From: a sulfur-oxidizing endosymbiont of Gigantopelta aegis
GTDB lineage: Bacteria; Pseudomonadota; Gammaproteobacteria; GRL18
Direction of reading: 5' to 3'
Length of the DNA stretch: 64,000 nucleotides
Assembly (NCBI RefSeq): GCF_016097415.1
Contig: NZ_JAEHGE010000002.1
Location: 211,237-275,236, forward strand
Positions 50,513 through 58,709 of the stretch are shown in pieces. A program made the translations under genes and the position numbers. How positions within the stretch are numbered: the stretch's first letter is position 1; every line of letters begins with the position of its first letter. Below the pieces are notes generated by a model that saw nothing but the letters and a program-made list of their open reading frames with translations, did not search any database and was not told the origin of the DNA.

Positions 50513-51616
50513 ATGACAAATAAAAAGGATAAAATTATTTTTGTTTATCCCTATGAACAGCAAGAAGGAGCAATTAATAACGCGAGCAAAATACGTCCTT
50601 ATATGATGGAATTGGCTTTTAAAGAAGCGTTTGGTAAAAATTTATTGATCAGAAATGGGAAACAGAGATTTAAAAATATCCCTCAAAATGGGGTTAAAGG
50701 ATTGTATCTTGAATCTATTAATAGACCTTTTTTTATTCAGCGGATTATAGAAAAAGATTGGCGAATTTTTTCAGACTATTGGAATCTGTGGCGATTAAAA
50801 AAAAGAGGCATTAAACTATCTGTTTTTTATCGTGATGCTTTTTGGGCAGGAGATTTTTTATTTGAAAACTACTTCTTTCTGGTTGCACTACTCTTAAAGG
50901 GCTGTTTCAAATTAGAATGGATTTTGTTTAATAAGATATTTGATATAATTTATCTTCCATCACTTGAATTAGCTGATTTTATGGGGGAAAAAGAGCGGAG
51001 CAAGTATGAAGTCCTTTTACCCGGTTGTGATACGCCTAAAATAAATGAAATAAGCCCTTTGGCTCCTAAAAAAAATATACAATCAAAAATAACATTGTTA
51101 TATTCTGGCGGCATATCGCCACCACTAAATGATATTAGCTTAATGCTCGACTTAATCGGTGGCCGAGACAATATTCATTTGATTATAATTATTCGCAAGA
51201 ATGAGTGGGATAAATATGGTAGCTATTACCAATGGAACTTTCTGAATGTAGATGTTATCGTGGGTAAAGATAAAAATCAATTACATGAATATTATGCTAT
51301 TTCTGATGCTTGTTTAATGCTTTATCCTTCTCATTCGTATCGTTATTTGGCTATGCCTTATAAAGCTTTTGAGGCAGTGGGATTTGGAGTGCCACTGCTT
51401 AGCTTTTCGGATTGTGTGATGGGTGATTTTATAAAAAAAAACAAACTTGGTTTGTCAATGAATTATGAAGAATTTTTACAAAGCTTTTCCCATACATCAG
51501 AATTATTAAATAAGTTACAGAAATGTAGTAATAATGTACTGTGTTATGCAAATGATAATACCTGGGAACATCGAGTGAGGCAGATTGTTAAAGATTTTGA
51601 CAAAAAACTCAAGTAA
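50513..51616 (+). CDS. Glycosyltransferase (GT-B, family-4-like)
   Basis: 367 residues. N-terminal KIIFVYPYEQQEGAINNASK, ITLLYSGGISPPLND at the start of the nucleotide-sugar domain, and MPYKAFEAVGFGVPLLSFSD near the acceptor/donor site. No membrane segment. Overlaps the DMFA2-like gene by 11 bases, continuing the same operon. Confidence 0.78.
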   Translation: MTNKKDKIIFVYPYEQQEGAINNASKIRPYMMELAFKEAFGKNLLIRNGKQRFKNIPQNGVKGLYLESINRPFFIQRIIEKDWRIFSDYWNLWRLKKRGIKLSVFYRDAFWAGDFLFENYFFLVALLLKGCFKLEWILFNKIFDIIYLPSLELADFMGEKERSKYEVLLPGCDTPKINEISPLAPKKNIQSKITLLYSGGISPPLNDISLMLDLIGGRDNIHLIIIIRKNEWDKYGSYYQWNFLNVDVIVGKDKNQLHEYYAISDACLMLYPSHSYRYLAMPYKAFEAVGFGVPLLSFSDCVMGDFIKKNKLGLSMNYEEFLQSFSHTSELLNKLQKCSNNVLCYANDNTWEHRVRQIVKDFDKKLK

Positions 51617-51660
51617 AATAAGTTATTTCAAAAATATTATTTATAAAAAGAGAAACTAGT

Positions 51661-52608
51661 TTGTATAAGCATAATAAAATATCTATTGTCATTCCATGTT
51701 ATAAAGAAGAAAAGCTTTTGGGGCAAGTGATAGAGGGCTTGCCTGACTTTGTGGATACTATTATCGTTGTTGATGATAATAGTCCTGACAATACTTATGA
51801 AGTTGCACAAAATTATGCTTTAAAAGACAGTCGTATATTGGTTATTCAACATAAAAAAAATGAAGGCGTAGGTGGTGCTATCAGCACGGGTTATAAAAAA
51901 TCTTTACAACTTGATGCTCATATTGCTGTCGTGATGGCCGGTGATGCTCAAATGGATCCAGAAGAATTACCATTGTTACTCGATCCTATAATAGAGGAAA
52001 GTTATGATTATGCTAAAGGTGATAGATTAAGTAGTGGGCAAGCATGGGAAATGATTCCTAAGATTCGTTATTTGGGCAACTCAGCTTTGAGTTTGCTGAC
52101 CAAAATTGCATCAGGTTATTGGCATGTAAAAGATTCACAATCAGGCTACACAGCTATTTCAAAAAATGCTTTACAAGCAATTGATTGGGATAAAACTTAT
52201 AAGCGTTATGGTCAACCTAATGATTTATTAGTGAGATTAAATATTCATAACTTCAGAGTTAAAGATGTTCCCATTCGACCTATATATAATATTGGAGAGC
52301 ATTCTGGTATTAAGCCGATGAGAATGATTCCAAAACTTTCCTGGTTGTTGTTCCGCTTGTTTTGGTATCGAATGCTGCATAAATATATTATCCGAGATTT
52401 TCACCCCTTAGTCTTTTTTTATTTTATGGCTTCTTTATTGATTCCTTGTGGAGGGGGCTTAGGTTTATATCTCGTAATATTTAGAATATTTACAGATAAT
52501 ATCGCAGGTACAAGTGCTCTTTTTTCTGCTTTTTTACTTATTATGGGGTTTCAATTTCTATTCTTTGCTATGTGGTTTGATATGGAAGCCAATAAGGAAT
52601 TAAAATGA
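51661..52608 (+). CDS. Family 2 glycosyltransferase, polyprenyl-phosphate sugar synthase type
   Basis: Inner-membrane GT-A enzyme that probably charges undecaprenyl phosphate with a sugar. ISIVIPCYKEEKLLGQVIEG at the start, VVDDNSPDNT for nucleotide binding, VMAGDAQMDPEELP and a C-terminal pair of membrane segments (about residues 255-310). TTG start at 51661, preceded by AAAAGAGAAAC. Converges with the next gene, stops three bases apart. Confidence 0.85.
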   Translation: MYKHNKISIVIPCYKEEKLLGQVIEGLPDFVDTIIVVDDNSPDNTYEVAQNYALKDSRILVIQHKKNEGVGGAISTGYKKSLQLDAHIAVVMAGDAQMDPEELPLLLDPIIEESYDYAKGDRLSSGQAWEMIPKIRYLGNSALSLLTKIASGYWHVKDSQSGYTAISKNALQAIDWDKTYKRYGQPNDLLVRLNIHNFRVKDVPIRPIYNIGEHSGIKPMRMIPKLSWLLFRLFWYRMLHKYIIRDFHPLVFFYFMASLLIPCGGGLGLYLVIFRIFTDNIAGTSALFSAFLLIMGFQFLFFAMWFDMEANKELK

Positions 52609-52611
52609 TGC

Positions 52612-53826
52612 TCATAATAAATTCTTAATTATGTCAGCATATTTATTGCTGATTCTATCCCAGTCATATTTCTCTACAACGTTTTTATATGCATTTAATG
52701 ATAATTCTTTTTGAAGTTTTTTATCTTTGAGTAAATGATAGATTTTATCTGCTAATGCTTGTGTGTTTTTCGGTTCGACAAGCAAACCTGTTTGCTTGTC
52801 GATAACTGAGTCGTGTACTGCAGGAACATTGCCTGCAATGACGGGACAAGCACATCCCATTGCTTCAATAACTACAAGTCCAAAACCTTCCTGGTCACCA
52901 TTTTCGGCAACTTTAAAAGGAAAAACAGCTATGGATGCTTTTTGATAATAATCAACAATTTTATCGGGGGGAAGGTGACCCACAAAAGAGATATGAGAAC
53001 TAATATTTAGTTGGTTTACTTGCTTTATTAGGTGTTTTTTTTCTGGACCTGAACCTATGATTATGAGTTTGATTTTTGATGATTTTTCAATCAAAAGTTT
53101 CATTGTATTTAATAATTCTGTGAGACCTTTTTTTTCTACTAATCTTCCAACAAAAACAATTTGGTCTTCATTTCGTTGTATTTTTTTATTCGGTATAAAT
53201 GTTTTTTTCAAATCCGTACCCATTGGAATGACTGAAGTATGGCTATGGATATTGGTGTAATTTAAGATAATATGTCGTTTCATTGCATTGCTAACAACAG
53301 TGATATAATCGGCTTGCTGAAAAATTTTTTGTTTAAGAAAATGAAATACTTTATAATTAAGTGAAAATAGATCGCCACCATGAGTGGTTATTAATAGACG
53401 ATATTTTTTTTGTGAAAAGTATGAAGCAATCATTGCAGTCATACCTTGTGGAATGACCCAGTGAGCATGAATAAGATCAATATTATATTCTTTTAATATT
53501 TTTTTAATTGAAATGTACTGTGCAACAAAAAAAAATGGAATAAGCAAGTAAGCTAAACGATTGTGTTTTAAATTGGATAATATTCCAGCATTATAAGCCA
53601 AAACTTCAAATTTTTCAGGTGCATATTTAAAACGGTATATTTTACAACCACCGAAAGTTTCATTAGTCTTGCAATTTTTATCATGTGGAGCAAGAATAAT
53701 AACGTTGAATTCTTTTGATAATCTTTTGCTAAGTTCATAGACAAAACAAGATTTAGTATCACCTTCCCATCTTGGAAAACTTGAAGTTAATACTAGGATA
53801 GTTTTTTTTTCATTATTATTTAACAC
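52612..53826 (-). CDS. Glycosyltransferase family 4
   Basis: 404 residues: VLTSSFPRWEGDTKSCFVYE, LITTHGGDLFSLNYK, IVFVGRLVEKKGLTELLNTM and EGFGLVVIEAMGCACPVIAG, the full GT-B set. It is transcribed opposite to the rest of the glycan locus, in the same direction as the pilus genes that follow, so it may be expressed with the GT-C gene. Confidence 0.9.
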   Translation of the reverse strand: MLNNNEKKTILVLTSSFPRWEGDTKSCFVYELSKRLSKEFNVIILAPHDKNCKTNETFGGCKIYRFKYAPEKFEVLAYNAGILSNLKHNRLAYLLIPFFFVAQYISIKKILKEYNIDLIHAHWVIPQGMTAMIASYFSQKKYRLLITTHGGDLFSLNYKVFHFLKQKIFQQADYITVVSNAMKRHIILNYTNIHSHTSVIPMGTDLKKTFIPNKKIQRNEDQIVFVGRLVEKKGLTELLNTMKLLIEKSSKIKLIIIGSGPEKKHLIKQVNQLNISSHISFVGHLPPDKIVDYYQKASIAVFPFKVAENGDQEGFGLVVIEAMGCACPVIAGNVPAVHDSVIDKQTGLLVEPKNTQALADKIYHLLKDKKLQKELSLNAYKNVVEKYDWDRISNKYADIIKNLL

Positions 53827-53901
53827 AATTTGAAAAGTAATTATTTGTAAAAGAGAATTTATTCAGTTTTTTGTTCAAATAATTACATATATTAGATGTA
53901 A

Positions 53902-55821
53902 TTATTTTCTCTGATGTTGTTGAATAGGTGTTCTTGCTTTATTGTGAAGGATCATTTTTTCCAATAAATTAATATTCTTTTTTGAATAAGCACATTTAAT
54001 CGGATTTTCTGAGCAAAAAGATTTTAATACTATTATCATCTTCTGGGCATCATCTATCTGATTTAACAAAATGTATTTTTCAGTTAGGGCTGATAATATA
54101 TCGGCTCTCTTTTTTGTCAAAAGTACTTTTTCTAGTGCCTTGGATGCTTGTCTATAGTTAGATAATAGTTGGTAGGCTCTGTATTCAATAATAAGTAGAT
54201 TAATTGATTCAGCTTTGCCTTTGTATTTTGAGTTATTCATAACTGACTTAACTATTTTTAAAAAATATTCAATGCTAACACCAGGACATTTATCTGCTTC
54301 AAAAAGTTGTATGAAATCAAGTAGGATAGCAATGGTTTCTTTATAATGCGCACCATGCTGTACAATGTGTAGCAATTTCCGTTTGTCGGGGGCAGGTTTT
54401 GCTTTTGGGTTGCAGCTTATTTCAAGCCATAGTAATGATTTTGTCGGATCGTTTGGAAAGAGGTCAGAGGTTGACTCGTAGAATTTTATGGCATCATTAT
54501 ACATACCACTTTTATTTAATTGCATGCCATAATGACCATGAGCTCGATGTGACAATGGATGCTTTTGATACCATTGTTGTGCTTGATACAATGGATTTTT
54601 CCAAATTATATTTTGTTGTATATTGACTAATATAGATGTAACAACAAGCACTAAAGGGACTGCATATATTAAAATGGCAATGGATTTTTTGTGGATGAAT
54701 TGTTGAAGATAATAAACACTGGAAAAAATGCTAATTGAAATTCCTAGTATGGCAAGATAGTTTCGATGTTCAAAATACAGTTCTAGAGGTAGAAAGGTGG
54801 ATTCCATTAAATGATTGATGTAAAAGAATAAAATTCCAATGCCAAATAAAGGCCATTTTCTCAGTGACTTTATTCCAATGACAATCAATCCTAAATTAAT
54901 TAACAAATAGAAAAAGGTGATAGGAGGAGAAAATAAGGCACTGGAAATTGGATAGTCATCATAGAAGAGAGTTAACTTACTGGTTGTCGGTGCTATTACA
55001 GATGAAATGTAGTGTAAGATTATCCCCTGTTGAGTGAGAAGACGTTCAATAGCATTAAAACCACGATAGGTGTAAAAAATAGTATTCTCACTACGATAGA
55101 TTAATAAAGCAATAAATAAAAAAATTGGCAGTATAATCGCAATTGAAAACCATACTTTATAGAATCGAGGGCGAGTCATTTTTTTAAAGAGGCTATATTC
55201 CAGTAAAACGATCAGTGTGGTTAGCAGTAGTCCATTTTCTTTACTAAAAACGGCTAATACCAAGCATGAGCCAAATACAATATAGAGAAGAAGTATAGCT
55301 TTTGAAATTTCTGATAATCGTGTGCGTGCGTACATATAAGCGATTAAACCGAGCAGCATAAACGTGCTGGCGAGCATCGTCATTCGTTGTACAACATATT
55401 GGACTGTATCAACTTGGATTGGTGAGATTAACCAGAGAGCCGTGATTCCTATTGATAAAAGAGGTATTGATTTTTTTAGTGAATGGCTTATTAATAATTG
55501 AATGAACCAGTAAACTAATATCCCATTGAATAAATGTAGATAAATATTAATTTGTTTGAAAGGTGCAGGATTAGGCCAGTCAGATACTTGGAAAAAAAAA
55601 GAAAGAAATGAAACAGGGCGTCCGCTATTAACATGTGTATTGTGAAAAATAAATGCTAATATTTGATCAAAAGAGGGAAAGTCTTGTAAATTAGATAAGC
55701 CCCTTAAATTAGGCACATCATCTAGAATAAAACTATTGGATATCCCCTGTTGAAACAATAGCCATGTTAAAGCTAATAAAAAAATAAAAGGAATATGTAT
55801 ATAATATTTTTTTGAAATCAT
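53902..55821 (-). CDS. GT-C-like membrane protein with C-terminal TPR-like region, next to pilA
   Basis: 639 residues with about ten membrane segments followed by a soluble C-terminal part with TPR-like helices (SHRAHGHYGMQLNKSGMYND, AIKFYESTSDLFPND). An early acidic pair D34-D35 in FILDDVPNL on the first periplasmic loop, and SPIQVDTVQYVVQRMTMLA, resemble TMTC-like GT-C glycosyltransferases. Its position immediately after pilA suggests pilin glycosylation, as for TfpO/TfpW, but sequence similarity to those is not evident to me. 35 bases of terminator-like hairpin separate it from pilA. Confidence 0.65.
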   Translation of the reverse strand: MISKKYYIHIPFIFLLALTWLLFQQGISNSFILDDVPNLRGLSNLQDFPSFDQILAFIFHNTHVNSGRPVSFLSFFFQVSDWPNPAPFKQINIYLHLFNGILVYWFIQLLISHSLKKSIPLLSIGITALWLISPIQVDTVQYVVQRMTMLASTFMLLGLIAYMYARTRLSEISKAILLLYIVFGSCLVLAVFSKENGLLLTTLIVLLEYSLFKKMTRPRFYKVWFSIAIILPIFLFIALLIYRSENTIFYTYRGFNAIERLLTQQGIILHYISSVIAPTTSKLTLFYDDYPISSALFSPPITFFYLLINLGLIVIGIKSLRKWPLFGIGILFFYINHLMESTFLPLELYFEHRNYLAILGISISIFSSVYYLQQFIHKKSIAILIYAVPLVLVVTSILVNIQQNIIWKNPLYQAQQWYQKHPLSHRAHGHYGMQLNKSGMYNDAIKFYESTSDLFPNDPTKSLLWLEISCNPKAKPAPDKRKLLHIVQHGAHYKETIAILLDFIQLFEADKCPGVSIEYFLKIVKSVMNNSKYKGKAESINLLIIEYRAYQLLSNYRQASKALEKVLLTKKRADILSALTEKYILLNQIDDAQKMIIVLKSFCSENPIKCAYSKKNINLLEKMILHNKARTPIQQHQRK

Positions 55822-55828
55822 AAATAGA

Positions 55829-55851
55829 AATGCCTCCGTAAAGGAGGCATT
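55829..55851 (-). terminator. pilA terminator-like hairpin
   Basis: AATGCCTCC and GGAGGCATT form a perfect nine-pair stem with a five-base loop, 18 bases after the pilA stop. On the minus strand it is followed by TCTATTT. It would limit read-through into the GT-C gene and let pilA accumulate. Confidence 0.75.
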
Positions 55852-55868
55852 CCAATATTGAGATAACT

Positions 55869-56333
55869 TTACTTACAAGCGGATGGTAAATATTGGTTAC
55901 CGATATTTGTGCCAGCTGCTGCGTTGCCTATGCTACCACAATCCCATGTTTGACCAGTATCTACTGTAGTCATAGCGAACGTTCCACTGGATATGTTGGT
56001 GTTAACTCCTGTTGCTCTCATGGTGGCTTGAATTGTTAAGCTACTTGTGGTTCCTGTAATAGTTAAAAAGTCAACATATTTTGCTACACCAGAACCTGTT
56101 GCACCGGCTAAATTAGTTGCACCTACATCGGACAATACAGGCATTGAGTTTGTGCTCTGAATGAATTCAGCAACCGGAGCTTTTAGGCCACCAGTCAGAT
56201 TGACAGCTTCCGTAACTTGGGCGCGGGCAATGTAGTCTTGATATGCGGGAATGGCTACTGCAGCCAAAATACCGATAATTGCTACAACAATCATTAATTC
56301 GATAAGTGTAAAACCTTGGGATAACTTTTTCAT
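55869..56333 (-). CDS. pilA: Type IV major pilin PilA
   Basis: Prepilin with a short leader cut before F in [18 protein letters not shown], the consensus including Glu5, then an alpha1-N helix and a globular head of about 110 residues. Two cysteines near the end (TWDCGSIGN and PSACK) probably form the D-region disulfide. 154 residues. Good GGAG ribosome binding site. Controlled by a sigma-54 promoter upstream and by PilR/PilS encoded next door. Processing by PilD is expected; pilB is frameshifted in this sequence. Confidence 0.96.
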   Translation of the reverse strand: MKKLSQGFTLIELMIVVAIIGILAAVAIPAYQDYIARAQVTEAVNLTGGLKAPVAEFIQSTNSMPVLSDVGATNLAGATGSGVAKYVDFLTITGTTSSLTIQATMRATGVNTNISSGTFAMTTVDTGQTWDCGSIGNAAAGTNIGNQYLPSACK

Positions 56334-56393
56334 GTAATGCTCCTAAAAATAAAATTGGTTTGTTTGTAGGGGGGAACTGTTTGATTATAATAA

Positions 56394-56410
56394 AGCACTA
56401 ACCATGCCAA
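56394..56410 (-). promoter_or_regulatory. Sigma-54 promoter of pilA
   Basis: On the minus strand TTGGCATGGTTAGTGCT contains GG, ten bases, then GC, the -24/-12 spacing, and closely matches the consensus YTGGCACG-N4-TTGCW. It lies about 60 bases before the pilA start. pilR and pilS, the classic regulators of this promoter type, are adjacent. Confidence 0.85.
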
Positions 56411-56462
56411 ATTTCTGTGTGTGATTGTTTATGTCGAATAACGGGGGAAGTGATCATTTTTC

Positions 56463-56481
56463 TTTGTCAATAAGTGACAAA
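56463..56481 (-). promoter_or_regulatory. Likely PilR enhancer site
   Basis: Perfect inverted repeat TTTGTCA-ATAAG-TGACAAA, about 55 bases upstream of the sigma-54 promoter. Contains TGTC half-sites like those bound by PilR in Pseudomonas. Another TGACAA half-site lies at about 56505. Binding is inferred from position and motif. Confidence 0.55.
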
Positions 56482-56516
56482 AATAACACAATAAATGTTT
56501 TATAGTGACAATTGGC

Positions 56517-57269
56517 TTACAAAACGGCTGGATTGATAAAATCAATAATATGGCCTGTTGCTAAATCGATGATGACAAAGGTTTCTTTTTTCTTCCCTAA
56601 TAAAAGGAATAATGCAGAGTTTGCTTGAGTTAGTTTATATTTGTGTAATGTTGAGATGAGAATGTTTTGCAGGTCAGGGTGTTTTTTTAAAAAATTATTA
56701 TACCTAAATTGCTTGCTCATAACTTTATCAATATTTTTATTATATGATTGATAATATTCCGGTAGTTGTTCTATATCTTTGCCCCCAGATAGGGTACTCC
56801 ACATCAATCGGGTGCGTTTTTTGGGATCTTTAGGTGCTGTGGCATAAATATAAATTGGCTTACTGAATAAAGAATATCTAAGAGTGCTATCCTTTAATGT
56901 GTTGATATCAATCATGTTAGGCGATACGGTTTTAAAAACATCGGTGGCAAAAACTAAATAAACGGGACGGCCCTCGGCAATGCTATTGACCCCGTATACA
57001 AAGGCGCTGAACTGAATGATAATTATAATGGATAGATCTAAAAGCAAATATTTTTTGTCTTTTCTATAGAGAATGAGCGTCATAATAGGGCCTAACACTA
57101 AATCAACACCCAATAGAATAATGGTGATTTCTGATAGACCTTCGGTAACGTACAAAGGGTAGGGATACCAAATAGAATAAACCAGGAAAAGAAAAACGCC
57201 AATAATAATGGCACTTATTGTGAGATGTATTGCAGATGCTTTAAATTTATCGAGTATCATGCTTCTCAT
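56517..57269 (-). CDS. Type IV pilin accessory protein, TfpX/TfpZ (FimB) family
   Basis: 250 residues with about three N-terminal membrane segments (IHLTISAIIIGVFLFLVY, ITIILLGVDLVLGPIMTL, LSIIIIIQFSAFVYGV) and a periplasmic domain. The pattern LVLGPIMTLILYRKDKK and GVNSIAEGRPVYLVFATDVF is characteristic. Family members help assemble or stabilise the pilin encoded next to them. Its ATG overlaps the pilR stop (ATGA). Confidence 0.85.
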   Translation of the reverse strand: MRSMILDKFKASAIHLTISAIIIGVFLFLVYSIWYPYPLYVTEGLSEITIILLGVDLVLGPIMTLILYRKDKKYLLLDLSIIIIIQFSAFVYGVNSIAEGRPVYLVFATDVFKTVSPNMIDINTLKDSTLRYSLFSKPIYIYATAPKDPKKRTRLMWSTLSGGKDIEQLPEYYQSYNKNIDKVMSKQFRYNNFLKKHPDLQNILISTLHKYKLTQANSALFLLLGKKKETFVIIDLATGHIIDFINPAVL

Positions 57270-58639
57270 TGGTCCAAGCTCATTTTTTTCAACTTATAGA
57301 GAAATTGTCTGTAAGTAACCCCTAGTAATTCTGCTGCCGCCTTTCTATTCCATCGAGTTTTTTCTAGGGCATTTTTTATTTTTTCTTCGTCACTTAAGGG
57401 TGAGACTAAGTTTTCAGTTGTTTTTTCGGTTTGAGTTGATTGATTGGTTGGAACGGATAGAGGTTCTGAACGCAATGATAAGTCAGTATTCTGAATAATG
57501 AGTCCATCGCACAACGTTGTAGCTCGTTCTAAGATGTTTTCTAATTCCCGCACATTACCTGGAAATGAATAAGACATCAGGGTCTCAGCCGCTTCGGGGG
57601 AAATAGTATATTGATTGCCATTATAGGTTTGCTGCTTCAAAAAAAACTCAGCCAAAAGTAAAATATCGTTTACACGAGCTCTTAATGGTGGCATGGGTAA
57701 CTCAATGACGTTAATCCGATAGTAAAGATCTTGACGAAAATTGCCGTCAGCAACAAGGTTCTTGAGGTCTTTGTGAGTGGCACTGATAATTCGTACGTCT
57801 ATTTTTTCTTCTTTTTGTGCGCCTATAGGGCGGATTGCTTTTTCTTGTATAGCTCTGAGTAATTTAACCTGCATTGATAATGGTAAGTCAGCAACCTCAT
57901 CTAAAAATAGAGTGCCTCCATTGGCAGCTTGAAATAGGCCTTGTTTATCTTTATTGGCACCAGTAAAACTACCCTTAGTATGGCCAAAAAATTCACTTTC
58001 CATTAATTCTGAGGGGATGGCACCGCAGTTGACAGGGACAAAAGGCATATCAGAGCGGGAGCTCATTTTATGTATTTGATTGGCGGCTAATTCTTTACCC
58101 GTCCCAGATTCTCCACTGATATAAACTGGGGCTTGGCTTTTTGCCAATTTGTTGATTAATTTTGTAGTTTGTTGCATTTGTAACGAATCACCCAATAGTA
58201 GCGGTTGTTCTTCTTCACTATTCTCTCGGCTTGTTCGTTTGCTTTGGAAACTTTTCTTTGAGTGGTTTTTATCAGCTAGCTTAATTGCTGAATTCACTAA
58301 ATTTCTGAGTTCAGCTAATTCCAATGGCTTGGATACAAAATCAAATGCCCCGGCTTTGAGTGCTTCTATTGCCGTATCCATATTACCATGAGCGCTAATC
58401 ATCGCGACCGGGATGTCGTATGATTGCTCCTGTATCTTTTTTACCAATTCAATGCCATTGCCATCAGGCAGGCGCATATCAGTGAGACAAATAGAAATAT
58501 TATGTTCATTTAGAATTTTGTAAGCGGACTTTAAGTCACCTGCTGAAAGAGTATTGATATCCATGCGATTTAAAGTGAGTTCTAGCAGTTCACAAATATC
58601 GGGCTCATCATCAACAATAAGGGCAAGGTGTTTGTTCAT
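57266..58639 (-). CDS. pilR: Sigma-54-dependent response regulator PilR
   Basis: Receiver domain with phospho-acceptor Asp in CLTDMRLPDGNG, AAA+ domain with Walker A SGESGTGKELAA and the sigma-54 contact loop GSFTGA, and a C-terminal Fis-type HTH (NRKAAAELLGVTYRQFLYKL). 457 residues. Expected to activate the pilA sigma-54 promoter at 56.4 kb when phosphorylated by PilS. Confidence 0.95.
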   Translation of the reverse strand: MNKHLALIVDDEPDICELLELTLNRMDINTLSAGDLKSAYKILNEHNISICLTDMRLPDGNGIELVKKIQEQSYDIPVAMISAHGNMDTAIEALKAGAFDFVSKPLELAELRNLVNSAIKLADKNHSKKSFQSKRTSRENSEEEQPLLLGDSLQMQQTTKLINKLAKSQAPVYISGESGTGKELAANQIHKMSSRSDMPFVPVNCGAIPSELMESEFFGHTKGSFTGANKDKQGLFQAANGGTLFLDEVADLPLSMQVKLLRAIQEKAIRPIGAQKEEKIDVRIISATHKDLKNLVADGNFRQDLYYRINVIELPMPPLRARVNDILLLAEFFLKQQTYNGNQYTISPEAAETLMSYSFPGNVRELENILERATTLCDGLIIQNTDLSLRSEPLSVPTNQSTQTEKTTENLVSPLSDEEKIKNALEKTRWNRKAAAELLGVTYRQFLYKLKKMSLDQ

Positions 58640-58709
58640 TTATGTAATGTTTTTTTGAATTTTTTTGAAGTGTGTAAAAATAATAGCACTATTTAATGAA
58701 AAAATCTCA

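Larger units (their letters stand above)
47487..50523 (+). pseudogene. DMFA2-like (N,N-dimethylformamidase beta-subunit-like) protein, interrupted by IS
   Basis: N-terminal part to 48326, C-terminal part from 49750. Deleting the IS and one TAT duplicate joins GDDVY to QPFTNHLAS in frame, for 537 residues. The C-terminal half (LLAWLERENIAYDMISGYDL, LSSHCEYWSSDMFETLK, WILNLSGNTLYRQIEF) resembles the DMFA2 C-terminal domain, a glutamine-amidotransferase-like fold. Its role in glycan loci is unknown. The apparent starts of the two separate frames lie partly within IS sequence. Confidence 0.78.
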
